Assembly (NCBI RefSeq): GCF_000006445.2
Contig: NC_006048.2
Coordinates: 1,240,001 to 1,304,000, forward strand
Source: Debaryomyces hansenii CBS767
Lineage: Eukaryota; Ascomycota; Pichiomycetes; Serinales; Debaryomycetaceae
Length of the DNA: 64,000 nucleotides
Direction of reading: 5' to 3'
Within the stretch, counting starts at the first letter, position 1; the number at the start of each line of letters is the position of its first letter. Positions 38,597 to 48,918 of the stretch are shown piece after piece. Below the pieces are notes generated by a model. That model ran no database searches, was not told the origin of the DNA, and worked only from the letters and a program-made list of their open reading frames with translations. The position numbers were made by a program, and so were the translations under genes.

Positions 38597-40036
38597 ATGA
38601 TGCTTTCTAAGACTAGGTTCTTTTTCACTAAGAACTCGTCGGTGTTGAAAACCTTGTCTCAAACCAAGGTCAGCAGGTTATCGATTGCTCAAAAACCTCC
38701 AACCAAAATTTCACAAATTTTCAACAGCTTGAAATTTAGAAGACAATATAGTACTGTACAACTGAAATTAAACGTGGATAATGCTTCTTCTAATATAGCT
38801 ACACAAGTAAAGAATGCTCAAGGCTCTAAAGGTAGTTCTGAAACTATAATTTCTAGCAAATCAATAGGGTATTGGTTGATTGGAACTTCCGGTTTGATCT
38901 TTGGCATTGTTGTGATAGGAGGCTTGACCAGATTGACAGAATCAGGGTTATCCATCACCGAATGGAAGCCTGTTACTGGGATGCTTCCACCATTGAGTGA
39001 ACAGGATTGGGAAGAGGAATTTGCGAAATATCAGAATTCACCAGAATTTAAACAGCTTAACTCCCATATCACTCTAGAAGAGTTCAAGTTCATTTTCAAC
39101 ATGGAATGGGGCCACAGATTGATTGGAAGAGGTATTGGGATGTTTTTCATATTACCTGCGATATACTTTTGGACTTCTAAAAAGTTTGCAAACCATGTCA
39201 AGTGGAAAGTTGTTGGTTTAACTGGGTTATTAGGCTTGCAAGGTGTAATCGGTTGGTGGATGGTGCAATCCGGGTTAGATGAAAAGCAATTGTTAGAAAG
39301 AAGATCAAAACCTGCTGTTTCTCAATACAGATTAACAACACATCTTGGTGCTGCTTTTTTGATGTATTTGGGTGTTTTGTGGACAGGTTTCGAAATTTTA
39401 AACGAGAATAAATGGCTTCAACAGGCTAAGAAAGTACCTGGTTCAGTTGATATTCTTTTTAAGCAATTAAGCAATCCAGCATTAAAGAAAATCAGAACTA
39501 TTGGAACTGGGTTGCTCTGCTTGACCTTTTTGACTGCCATGTCTGGTGGTATGGTTGCAGGCTTAGACGCCGGTCTTATTTATAACACGTTTCCACATAT
39601 GGGAGATGATTATATACCATCTTCCAATGAGTTAATGTCGCCTGTGTTTTCCCGTAAGAAGGACCAATCCGATTTATGGTGGAGAAATTTGTTAGAGAAT
39701 CCAACTACAGTTCAGCTTGTTCATCGTACACTTGCGACTACCACATTCTTCTCTATCTTAGGTGCTCATATATATGCCTCAAGGAACAAGAAGATAATTC
39801 CAAAAACTGCACAGAGAATGTTGCACTCAGTGATGGGATTTGCAACTCTTCAAGTTGCATTAGGTATCTCCACCCTTATATATTTGGTTCCTATTCCATT
39901 AGCTGCTGCTCATCAAGCAGGTGCATTGGCATTATTGACGACATGCTTAGCTTTTGCAGCCCAATTAAAAAAACCAAGACCACAAACTGCTTCATATATT
40001 AATAAGATAATGAAGGAGCATTTATTAAGAAAATGA
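38597..40036 (+). CDS. COX15: Heme A synthase Cox15
   Basis: Mitochondrial inner-membrane enzyme that oxidises heme O to heme A for cytochrome c oxidase. The 479 residues start with a basic, Ser/Arg-rich targeting sequence (MMLSKTRFFFTKNSSVLKTL). The first membrane segment leads into VIGGLTRLTESGLSITEWKP, with EWKPVTGMLPP diagnostic of the family. The helices that follow carry the expected heme-ligand histidines (FNMEWGHRLIGRGIGM; QYRLTTHLGAAFLMY; VQLVHRTLATTTF; PLAAAHQAGALALL). Full length. Convergent with EMP65, 111 bp apart. Confidence 0.95.
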   Translation: MMLSKTRFFFTKNSSVLKTLSQTKVSRLSIAQKPPTKISQIFNSLKFRRQYSTVQLKLNVDNASSNIATQVKNAQGSKGSSETIISSKSIGYWLIGTSGLIFGIVVIGGLTRLTESGLSITEWKPVTGMLPPLSEQDWEEEFAKYQNSPEFKQLNSHITLEEFKFIFNMEWGHRLIGRGIGMFFILPAIYFWTSKKFANHVKWKVVGLTGLLGLQGVIGWWMVQSGLDEKQLLERRSKPAVSQYRLTTHLGAAFLMYLGVLWTGFEILNENKWLQQAKKVPGSVDILFKQLSNPALKKIRTIGTGLLCLTFLTAMSGGMVAGLDAGLIYNTFPHMGDDYIPSSNELMSPVFSRKKDQSDLWWRNLLENPTTVQLVHRTLATTTFFSILGAHIYASRNKKIIPKTAQRMLHSVMGFATLQVALGISTLIYLVPIPLAAAHQAGALALLTTCLAFAAQLKKPRPQTASYINKIMKEHLLRK

Positions 40037-40147
40037 GAAAATGAAACTAAGTTATTATGCTGATAGAGTAAAATGCGGCATAAAATAGTATTAATTACAT
40101 AGCTTGTAAATAGAACATATGTACATAGAATATACCATATGCAATGA

Positions 40148-42250
40148 CTACCAAATACGCTTGCTAGACATTTCGTACCTCATTACGTTACCTAACCCTT
40201 CATCCCCGTTAACGTCAAGATCATTAAGCTCAGTATCTTGGTTCATAAATTGTTGATTCCTTCTTTCTTCTATAGTAGGTGGAACTTTTTCTCCGAAATC
40301 ATATAAGTAAGAGCGTGTACTTGGATTAATGGACGAAGCTTCTGTGTTAGGGACTCCTGGAATATAAGATAATTCAATAGGCGACTTCGGTGACGGTATA
40401 TTATTTGATAGGCCTTGTGATGTCTTAGGTGATGCTTTAGGCGATGGGGTTTCAAGATCAAATAGTGGCAATGTTGGAGTCAGTGAATTAGGACTTGAGA
40501 CTTGATTATCCAAACCACGAGGCAAAATGTCACTCTCAATACTTGTCGATGCAATATCCGTATCAACTGTCGAAGAGACTAATTGGGGTGATAATGAAAA
40601 CCCGTCAACAATGGCTGATTTCAGATATTCTGTTGCATCACCAAGCTTTGAGGATTCCTCACGTAACCAAGTCTGGTATTTCTTATGCTCATTTCTAATT
40701 CTGTTAGCCCATTTCAAAATCACCAACCCAAGCATTAATCTAATGAACATTAAAGTAAAGAAAGTGATTAATATTAATATTAAGCTTATAATGAGCGAAT
40801 AAACAAATGAATTTGTAGCTTGAAAAAAAAACAATTGTTTAAGATCAGGATAGGTCATACGAAGAAAACAAACAATAGAAGCTAATAATGGTAACCCGAT
40901 ACGTTTAGTCAAGACAATATAATCAGTTAGCTCGGACAGGACATCAATATCGGGATTTGATGTGGATTTGAATACTTGGATATAATCCAAACTTAGTACA
41001 TATAAGAAATTGCGATAGATTCTTGGTCTAACTCTATTAAATTTAGTAATGTAGCAATGTTTGAGCCAATCGACAAAAATTTCACTACCAATCACTACTA
41101 TGCTTGGACCAAAAAGAGCCCCGAACCAATTGTTCCAACTTTTCCAGCTATTGGGTATTATTCCCATATGAATACTGTTCAATTGTAGTAAATTACGCAA
41201 TGCAATAATGCCCAACATGAGTGATAGTTGGAATCTCTCTGTCAAATCTGCCATAGTTATTTGAAATAAACCTTCTCTGTCAAACTTCTTGAAGACTGAT
41301 CCTTTTAATTCTGCAAATTGATTAGACAACAAAAGTGTTAACAATGCGTTGGAATATGAATTGGCCGCAACATTTAATGAGACAGTTTGATAAATGAGAA
41401 TATATGAATGCAACGACAAGTATAATATGGAGAATATAAAAAATACAGCAAACTTTATCCAAGCCCTGTTTCTAGTTGGTGTGATCGGTATTTGGTACAA
41501 AATGTTAAGAATATCTTGACCTATGGACGAGCATAGCTTATCGGCCACTTCCAACACCCCGAACATAACATATAATTTGATATCGGCTTGCCCCCTCACA
41601 TCGTGATACATTCTTGATATGTCTAAGTTGGGCAAGGAAAGCATAGAAAAAGATAGAATCAAAATTGCAAGAGTAATAACATCTCTTTTGATCCAGCGGA
41701 ATTTATTGTAAAATATGTCCAAATTTAATCCCCGGTGTACTCTAAATTGATCTATAGACTCAAAGACGGACTTGTAGCTTAGAATAAGAATCTTAAGCGG
41801 CACTAACGTAAACAACGTCAAGAATGAGTTTAAACAAACCAAAAGACCGAAAATCATAAACCGTTCCAAAGCCAAGGGTACCTTAACCAAATTAGATATT
41901 TCTTCATATGAGCTATCATCCTCGCCTTTCTGGGAGCCGCTGGTTCGTGCTGATACTGAATTGTTCTCATCTGGCAAATTCAATTCTAACTTTAGCAATC
42001 TATAGAGCGAGAAGATTTTATCTCTATTTCTCCAATTAGGCGGCAGCGAATGCGACGCATGACTTCCATTTGAAATAAAATTCAAGAACGAAGTTGTTGT
42101 AGACGATCTGGATCTTGGGCCGATAGAATATGTTGATCTTGAAGTGGATCTGGATCTTGACTTTGAGTCTAGCGAAGTGTTTAAATGACTTGAGCCTGTA
42201 GCGCCACGGCCATCCAAAGATCTGTTTCGATTTATTCTATTCCTACCCAT
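40148..42250 (-). CDS. EMP65: TAPT1-family membrane protein (Emp65-like)
   Basis: Polytopic membrane protein of the TAPT1/DUF747 family; in S. cerevisiae Emp65 is an ER protein that works with the SUN-like protein Slp1 in protecting folding proteins. The 700 residues have a Ser/Arg-rich cytosolic N-terminus (1-75), the family block beginning RNRDKIFSLYRLLKLELNLP (near 74-93), multiple hydrophobic helices between about 125 and 525, including VKVPLALERFMIFGLLVCLNSF and FVDWLKHCYITKFNRVRP, both family landmarks, and a long Ser/Pro-rich C-terminal tail (540-700). Divergent from RTR1 over 210 bp. Confidence 0.78.
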   Translation of the reverse strand: MGRNRINRNRSLDGRGATGSSHLNTSLDSKSRSRSTSRSTYSIGPRSRSSTTTSFLNFISNGSHASHSLPPNWRNRDKIFSLYRLLKLELNLPDENNSVSARTSGSQKGEDDSSYEEISNLVKVPLALERFMIFGLLVCLNSFLTLFTLVPLKILILSYKSVFESIDQFRVHRGLNLDIFYNKFRWIKRDVITLAILILSFSMLSLPNLDISRMYHDVRGQADIKLYVMFGVLEVADKLCSSIGQDILNILYQIPITPTRNRAWIKFAVFFIFSILYLSLHSYILIYQTVSLNVAANSYSNALLTLLLSNQFAELKGSVFKKFDREGLFQITMADLTERFQLSLMLGIIALRNLLQLNSIHMGIIPNSWKSWNNWFGALFGPSIVVIGSEIFVDWLKHCYITKFNRVRPRIYRNFLYVLSLDYIQVFKSTSNPDIDVLSELTDYIVLTKRIGLPLLASIVCFLRMTYPDLKQLFFFQATNSFVYSLIISLILILITFFTLMFIRLMLGLVILKWANRIRNEHKKYQTWLREESSKLGDATEYLKSAIVDGFSLSPQLVSSTVDTDIASTSIESDILPRGLDNQVSSPNSLTPTLPLFDLETPSPKASPKTSQGLSNNIPSPKSPIELSYIPGVPNTEASSINPSTRSYLYDFGEKVPPTIEERRNQQFMNQDTELNDLDVNGDEGLGNVMRYEMSSKRIW

Positions 42251-42460
42251 AAAATAAGTAGATCTAGTACATTTATTACAGAATCAATCGAATAATTGCC
42301 AGGAGGAATAGTCTTCAATATGGTACCTGATAAACAGAATTTGAACTCTTCTTTTGTTTAGAAGTCACGTGCTTATCTGTACTGAAAACAGAAGAAGGCC
42401 AACTAGGCAAATCAATCAACAGTATATGATAATTAATTGATGAGTTTATGATTAGTTAGT

Positions 42461-43276
42461 ATGGAGGTCCTAGGTGTGCAGTCATTTATCGAATATTTAA
42501 AGCCCTTTTCGAACAAGGAATTGGTGAGTCCAGCAGAAGCTTCACGTATTCTGCTAATAATTACCGAGCTCCTCATTGATCATACGGTCGACTTGGACTT
42601 ATTAAAATTTCTAAGTAGGTTCTTAACCCAACAAACATATGATGAAATAATAGAAGAAAAGAATATAGAACATCAGTGTGGATATATATTATGTAACAAT
42701 TCTCCAAAACAACAAGTTCGTCGTCTATCATCTAATAGTAATGGGACGACATTGACAGGTATAGGCGAAATTTCAACATCCACCAAATTTCAGATCTATA
42801 ATCGAAAGCCATCCATGATATTACCAAATACGTATCTCTCCCAATATTGCTGCAAGGAACACTATCAAGCTTCGTTATTTTATCGTAACCAATTATCACA
42901 AGAAGCGGTATTTGCAAGAAAGGATATCCTCAAAGTTAGCCCATTTCCTACTGATTATCCGTCAACTTGGTACGAAAATGGAATTACATGCCTCGAAGAG
43001 GTATTGGCCAAGCATAAAGAATTGAAAGAACAAGGAAAGTCGTTGAGTGAAGTTATATCCATGATGAATGGTTTATCTGTCGTGGATGAATCAAGAAGTA
43101 ATGAAACCAATGAATTGATTAAGTTGATTGAAGACTTTGAAATTGTTGAAAAGGAGGGTGGTTTAGAAGGTGATGGTCTTCCAGATGAAAGTCAGTATCT
43201 AGATAGGGAAGAAATGTCTACCGGTGTTGATGGTTACTACACCACTGATACAAGTTTTGGAGGCTACGTTGTATAA
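42461..43276 (+). CDS. RTR1: RNA polymerase II CTD phosphatase Rtr1 (RPAP2)
   Basis: Atypical phosphatase acting on the RNA polymerase II C-terminal domain (Ser5/Tyr1), also linked to Pol II nuclear import. The 271 residues carry the Rtr1 zinc-binding signature: HQCGYILCNNSP around 67-78, and YLSQYCCKEHYQASLFYRNQLS around 128-149, giving the Cys-Cys...Cys-His ligand set, followed by EAVFAR. The C-terminal part is variable and acidic. Slightly longer than S. cerevisiae Rtr1 (226) because of a Ser-rich insert (about 83-118). Confidence 0.9.
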   Translation: MEVLGVQSFIEYLKPFSNKELVSPAEASRILLIITELLIDHTVDLDLLKFLSRFLTQQTYDEIIEEKNIEHQCGYILCNNSPKQQVRRLSSNSNGTTLTGIGEISTSTKFQIYNRKPSMILPNTYLSQYCCKEHYQASLFYRNQLSQEAVFARKDILKVSPFPTDYPSTWYENGITCLEEVLAKHKELKEQGKSLSEVISMMNGLSVVDESRSNETNELIKLIEDFEIVEKEGGLEGDGLPDESQYLDREEMSTGVDGYYTTDTSFGGYVV

Positions 43277-43463
43277 TGACGTGATAGTCATTTATGTTAC
43301 GAGCATATTCGATACTATTGCATTCAAGATATTGGCATATTTCGGACATTTTTTCAACTTCATACGTGCAAAATTATATATTCATATATACTGTATAATA
43401 CTTCATTTACGACGCTAATGAAAAGATGGAATTTACTATATTACACTATGTACAATCAAGGTT

Positions 43464-45158
43464 CTAAAATTTTAGCTTTTTATCGAAATTTACACCAAGC
43501 TTGAAATTATGATAACCCACATCATCTAAATAATCTCCTAAATGCTTGCCCATACCAATTCTCTCTAGACTTGGCATTCCTCTCTGATTTTTCTTTGTCT
43601 TTCTTGAATCATTTTCTATTATATAATCGTTATAGGTTTTCGTTACTGTATCCGGATTAACAATTTCTGAGTGTCTAAACACTTTATTATCCTCTATTAA
43701 TTTTATAATATGCATATATCTGTTCAATTGTTCATTATAATGCTCGTTCATTTGACGCTGCAATATCTTTTGTTCTTGTAATAATGGAGATTTTGACGAT
43801 TTCAATTTGTTGTATTTTAGATAATACGAGGTTAGTCTCTCGTTGACAATATCAGTCGCGTCGTCTAATGAATTCGACCATTCCTTAACATATGATGCCA
43901 CATCTCTATCACAGTCATTTTGTACCGATCTATCTATCAAATATTCCCACAAACCTTCTCCTTTTGCCAACAGATCGTAGTAGGTTTTTGGATGAAGTCT
44001 CTCATCGTCGCCAAACCCATTGCTACCCCGTACACTATAACTACCATCAGAAAATTGTGGTTCAGTGATGCTGACATCATTTCCCGATGCGTTCCATACC
44101 GTTTTGAGTCTCACTAGTCGCATCATTTTCTTAATATCTAGCGCCACTTCTTTTAGTTGGTTGAGTCTTGGATATGGCATTCTAATATACGGAATTGATA
44201 CTGGCCCTGCTTCGGTCAATTGTATCTGAACTTTGAATGGGCCTTTTTCGTTCACTATAGATTGTAAATGTTCAAGATAGTGATACTTATTGATATCAAA
44301 TTCCATCCCCGGTTTCACTATACCATTTATATATTCGAGATCATATGCGTATGCGATGGATGACTTGCGGGTAGAACCAGGAATTGAAATTGATGTAGAA
44401 ACTGTCTCTTCTACGGGTAATAATGCACTTTCAGGTGTGTACGGTAATAAATGAGGTGTAGGTATTTCATGGTTAGTCTGTAACTTTTTCAAATAACGAC
44501 GAAGCAATTTCTGCGTATTCTCTTCACAATTTAACAATTCCTTTTTAATCCGATTCTCTTTTTCTTTCAGGGAAAGGTTCTTAAATCCCCGTAAAGGCGA
44601 TGGAGGTTTCTTTGACTTCGATGCAATTTGCTTCAAAAAGAGTGCGGGCTTGTCCTTGTTCTTGTTCTTATCTATTTCGCCAGGATCTTTTAAATATTCA
44701 GCCCTCCAATTTTGTTCATGTAGTTTCTGCAGGCGATATTCTACCAATTTCTCTATCAAATTAATGCTTGCCGTTTTATTATTCTCTATATTTTCTAAGT
44801 TATTTTGAAGCTCCAATCCTGCGACTATTCTTTCTCTCAATTTATTGGGATTATCTACCTTTCCCTTATTTTTGGTTCTAAATTCGTCTTGTATGATATA
44901 AAGCAACTCTGACTTTAAAAGCTTCATGTATAATTTGCGGTCTATATTAGCCTTGAATAATTCTGTTTGGATATCTTTGGAAAATGCATCATTGGATTGT
45001 TCTATCTTTAGAGTTGATACTCTATTCGTATGTCGTATAAGTGATCTATACAATGCAATCATTGCATCTTTATGAGCAAATGACTGTTTGAACGAAGCAC
45101 TTAGCATATCTATAGATAGCGCTTTGGGACATAAACATGGTGAATAGGTAGAAGCCAT
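43464..45158 (-). CDS. LYR-motif protein, probably mitochondrial (Rrg1-like)
   Basis: A 564-residue protein when started at the ATG of MASTYSPCLCPKALSIDML. An in-frame upstream ATG at 45188 would add ten residues, MYLYLKKTCK, and cannot be excluded. Near the N-terminus is ALYRSLIRHTNRV, a complex-1-LYR motif. The rest is charged, helical and lysine-rich, ending GVNFDKKLKF. Placement of the LYR motif and the overall plan resemble S. cerevisiae Rrg1, needed for mitochondrial genome maintenance, but the protein is about 200 residues longer and similarity by eye is weak. Divergent from the 45271 gene with only 112 bp between starts, so they share a promoter region. Confidence 0.6.
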   Translation of the reverse strand: MASTYSPCLCPKALSIDMLSASFKQSFAHKDAMIALYRSLIRHTNRVSTLKIEQSNDAFSKDIQTELFKANIDRKLYMKLLKSELLYIIQDEFRTKNKGKVDNPNKLRERIVAGLELQNNLENIENNKTASINLIEKLVEYRLQKLHEQNWRAEYLKDPGEIDKNKNKDKPALFLKQIASKSKKPPSPLRGFKNLSLKEKENRIKKELLNCEENTQKLLRRYLKKLQTNHEIPTPHLLPYTPESALLPVEETVSTSISIPGSTRKSSIAYAYDLEYINGIVKPGMEFDINKYHYLEHLQSIVNEKGPFKVQIQLTEAGPVSIPYIRMPYPRLNQLKEVALDIKKMMRLVRLKTVWNASGNDVSITEPQFSDGSYSVRGSNGFGDDERLHPKTYYDLLAKGEGLWEYLIDRSVQNDCDRDVASYVKEWSNSLDDATDIVNERLTSYYLKYNKLKSSKSPLLQEQKILQRQMNEHYNEQLNRYMHIIKLIEDNKVFRHSEIVNPDTVTKTYNDYIIENDSRKTKKNQRGMPSLERIGMGKHLGDYLDDVGYHNFKLGVNFDKKLKF

Positions 45159-45270
45159 TTTGCAAGTTTTTTTGAGATAGAGATACATGTCGCACGTGAG
45201 GGAAACCAATATCAAAGAGATGATTAACGTCTAACATCAACTAGGTGTAAACAACAAAAGAAACTGAAGA

Positions 45271-45827
45271 ATGGTATGTATATCCCAATTGATACGGTTT
45301 ATTATATTGTTAATGTACTAATTTGGACTTAGCCACCTAAACTTTCGAAAACTTCGAAAACCAACCAAATTACCATCATAAAATTCAAGCGGAACAAGAG
45401 TACTTATGTTTTGCCTTTAGACCTAAATGCCAAAGCTTCGTTATCTATAGCGAATTTTAAATCCTCGTTGGCAAGAGCAGTAGAACAATCAGGTGGTTTG
45501 TCTCTTGTTGAGGAGGACGAGGAAACTAATAAGTTGGATAATGACGATATCGAAGTTCCCAAGTCAGAATACATTGATAACGTGGAGAATGATGGAATGG
45601 TGGATGATAATGAAGAAGATACTAAGAATATCATCCAAGATGTAAAAGGCGATGATTTGATATTGGCGCTTCCAAAGGATAAAACTTCACCGTACGATAA
45701 TACCTGGATCGAAATAACAGACGACTCTAGTATATCAAGCCTTAAGTTTAATGATTATGATATAATAGCCTTTAAACATGTTGACGACGATACATTTTTC
45801 ATTTCGGAAGCTGCATACGATGAATAA
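45271..45827 (+). CDS. Intron-containing gene for an acidic protein of unknown function
   Basis: Exon 1 is the ATG alone (45271-45273). A 59-bp intron (45274-45332) follows with GTATGT, TACTAAT and TTAG, and exon 2 is 45333-45827. Splicing gives 165 residues. The protein starts with a basic stretch (MPPKLSKTSKTNQITIIKFK) that leads into KSTYVLPLDLNAKASLSI. An acidic linker (EEDEETNKLDNDDIEV) follows, then a C-terminal block WIEITDDSSISSLKFNDYDI and a DDDTFFISEAAYDE end. N-terminal strands and the C-terminal block could form a ubiquitin-like (beta-grasp) fold split by an acidic insert, but this is speculation. No family is recognised. Without the intron the first 28 residues would be lost. Confidence 0.7.
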
Positions 45828-45936
45828 TATTAATTTGCTATCATTTTGAATATATAATGTATATAATACTTACTTCGTGAAGAGTACAACAAGTCGACTT
45901 TCTTTTGCGATATGTTTATCTAATGTACAATAAAAA

Positions 45937-47719
45937 CTAACACTTTCTTCCATTGGTACCGCTTACTTTTCTAATCCCAGCTGAATGGACCCTGTTATTT
46001 GCGTTCTTAGATGGGATCATACCTGAGTTAACTCTTGAGTTGGACCTGGACTTTGGTATTTTAATATTTTGAGTTGGTGAAGAGTGCGGTGAAGAAGATA
46101 ACGTAGTACTTACAGTCCGTGTAGTGGTAGTTGTTGTTCTCTTTTTTAGCAGTACCGGCAGGTTGCCTGCATTTACAGAGATAGAACGTAAAACCTTCCA
46201 ATCGCTCGCTCCTTGATCTCTTTTATTGTTTGCTATTGTACCCTCGACATCCTGTATTTCTCCTTCTGCCTCGTATGCGGGCTTTCTAACTGGGCTTTGG
46301 ATATCTTGCATCGACTCAGTTCCATTATTAATATCATTTTCTTCATCTGAATTGTTAATGATTTCGACAACCCCCGAGTTATCTTCTTCCTTATACTTTC
46401 TTGGTTGGCCAGGTGATTCCATTGGTACAGCTGTCTGAATTTTGGCTGCTAAGGCGCCACTTATCTTTCTTCTTCTAATTGGTGTGTGGAACGAAGAATC
46501 CATATGGCTTACCGAAGAGTTTATTTGTTGCTGTTGCTGTAACCTTCTTTGTTTAGCTTCTAACTTCATTCTGGCTTTGAAGTCTTCATATGAAGTTAAT
46601 GAGTATAATCCTCCGATCACTTCGTCTGGTCTATTGTCTAAGCACATAGTATGTCTCCAATCCCTAAATTCATTCTGGTGCAAGTATAACCAATGTTGTT
46701 GGGGTCCTACAACCATACCTGGACGGACCAATCTCATATAACTGATACATTCATTAGCAGTAAAACCATGGGTGTAGATTAAATGCGCACCGATGAGACA
46801 CCCAGTTCTACCTAAACCAGCCTTACAATGAACTGCAATTTTACCACCTTTATTTATAACACACTCCGCAGCGCCAATAAATTTCTGAACATACTCCAAA
46901 GTAGGACATGTTCCGTCGTCAAAAATCATATCGATATGCTGAATACCTCGTTTCGTAAATTCGCTAGCATCATATAAGTGAGAATTCAATCTAACCACCA
47001 ATTGTACGTTATTAAGCATGAAATAATTTAGGACCTTCTTAAAAGGTTCATTAAGCGAGCCCGGCTTTCCTCCTCTCATACTTTGTTGTGGAGATGCGAA
47101 GGCAATGAAGTCCTTGGACACAACGTTAAAGTCACCCTGGTCGACTCTTTCATATTGCTCATACTCCTCTAAATTGAAGCTTGTCAAGTCTAACATTCCC
47201 CTTTCTTTAGCCCTCCACATACCGTACACTATGTCCTGTACGGTTATTTCGAAATCTGCTTTCGAGTACCCGGCATCACGGAAGCCCTGCAATGGAGGCT
47301 CGATCTGGGATATTGGTTGCAATACCTGATGGGGTGACCACGATTGGACCAAAACCATATAGCAACAAAGCAAGCAAGCGGCATTAGCCCTCTCCTTAGG
47401 AGATGTGGTACTGTAGAAAACAATGGCTTTTCCCTGATTAGATTCCTCATTCAAAATGTTATGCAAGACTACCGCAAACCTATACAAGCTCCCAATATGC
47501 AAAGGACCAAAATCTAAATGGAAAGCATTATAAGGCAACGCATCTTCTACAGTGAAATATACCAAATCGTTCGTATCCGGTGGAGTATAATCATATGCTC
47601 CTAGGTAAATTCGGTCTAATATTTGTTAGTTTATCGTCCTCCAACATGTATAAATAAAAAAAAATTTACTTACTTCTTAAAAACTCAATAAGGGGAAAGT
47701 TCAGTTTAATCTTTGGCAT
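45937..47719 (-). CDS. CDC14: Mitotic-exit phosphatase Cdc14 (one intron)
   Basis: Dual-specificity phosphatase that reverses Cdk phosphorylation at mitotic exit; held in the nucleolus until anaphase in S. cerevisiae. Exons on the minus strand are 47674-47719 and 45937-47615, with a 58-bp intron (47616-47673; GTAAGT, AACTAAC, TTAG). The spliced N-terminus reads MPKIKLNFPLIEFLRNRIYL then GAYDYTPPDTNDLVYFTVED, matching the conserved Cdc14 start; the product has 574 residues. The catalytic loop HCKAGLGRTG is intact, followed by GFTANECISYMRLVRPGMVV and GPQQHWLYLHQN. The C-terminal 200 residues are disordered, basic and Ser/Thr-rich with several S/T-P sites, the usual regulatory tail. Divergent from AIM7 over 411 bp. 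Confidence 0.95.
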
Positions 47720-48130
47720 ATGAATAGTGTTATCTGCTGACTAGGATGGAAATTTATCAATAATTAATACAAATGGAATAAAAGAAAAATAATGCTAGTT
47801 ACGTATGAATGCAAATAGAAGGACGGCAATAAGAAACTCAGAACTCAGAACACAACACAAGAACAGTTTCAAATGAGATCCGCTTTTTTTTGTTAAATTT
47901 TCAACAATATTCAATAGAAGAAGTACTAATCAACAAAGATATGATTTCTAGAATATCTAGGATAATTATGTACTAGTGTTGTTGTTTTCATTTCGTCTTG
48001 TTCTGTGTTATTGTTTTGTGCTGGGACACACCGCACTTCCCTGATTAAGTCGCAGTATCAAAATCGATTTTATCCCATACTTAAGACAATTAGGTAGGGA
48101 AATAGATTATTTACTTGAATATATCACATT
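47720..48130. other. Divergent spacer between CDC14 and AIM7 (411 bp)
   Basis: AT-rich shared promoter region with a T run near 47885 and short direct repeats of AACTCAGAACACAACAC-like sequence around 47837-47856. No gene or named regulatory site recognised. Confidence 0.6.
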
Positions 48131-48743
48131 ATGGTACGTTGATGGCGATATAAGACGGTAGGGAGCGATTATAGAATCCATTTACTAACGACTTTTACGG
48201 TAAAAGGCGCCCTCATTATATACTTTTACATCCGAGACGTTATCTGCGCTTCGCAAATTTAGATTTGGTAGTTCTAGAGTTGACAAGATGCAAGCTATTA
48301 TATGTATGTATATTGTCGATTAGATGTAACAACAAGAAGGGTTGTTGGTTCGAGAGAATACTAGTACTAATGTTGTAGATACAATCGATAAAGGATCTTA
48401 CGAAATCAAGAGAGAGGACGAAGACCAAGTCATAGACAATATTGAAGAATTGACAGAAGAATTACCAGACAATAGTCCTAGATTTGTGGTTTTATCGTAC
48501 CCATTCAAATTATCGGATGGGAGATTGAAGACTCCATTGGTGTTGTTGTACTGGAGACCCCCAACATGTGGCCAGGAGAGCAAGATGTTATACGCAGGGT
48601 CAGTTGAATTGATGAGAGAAAAGGCCGGAGTAGCAAAGTATGTATAATTACGGTGGTCTTACAGGGAAATGTACTAACGACGCAGGGTTATTGAAATAAG
48701 TGATGAAGAAGACTTCGAGGATCTCGAGGATCAATTAAAGTAG
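48131..48743 (+). CDS. AIM7: Glia-maturation-factor homologue Aim7 (three introns)
   Basis: ADF-homology protein of the GMF family, which debranches Arp2/3-nucleated actin. Four exons: 48131-48133 (the ATG alone), 48207-48303, 48379-48637 and 48686-48743. Intron 1 (73 bp) has GTACGT, TACTAAC and AAG; intron 2 (75 bp) GTATGT, TACTAAT and TAG; intron 3 (48 bp) GTATGT, TACTAAC and CAG. The product has 138 residues: MAPSLYTFTSETLSALRKFR, then IIYTIDKGSYEIKRED across junction 2, PDNSPRFVVLSYPF, TPLVLLYWRPPTCGQE, and AKVIEISDEEDFEDLEDQLK across junction 3. Every junction lands where yeast Aim7 and GMF predict. Intron density is exceptional for this clade. Confidence 0.9.
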
Positions 48744-48918
48744 AGTTCTTTATTAACATTTTGGTTATGTCAAGCAAAATATTTGTATAGTCAATATATT
48801 TGGTCTAAACTTATAGGAATAGAACACGGAATATCAAGATCGAATGCTATCCGATATCAGATTTAATTTATTTCTAGTAAAGTCAATCGTACCAATACTT
48901 TCTGATTTTCCGTACAGA

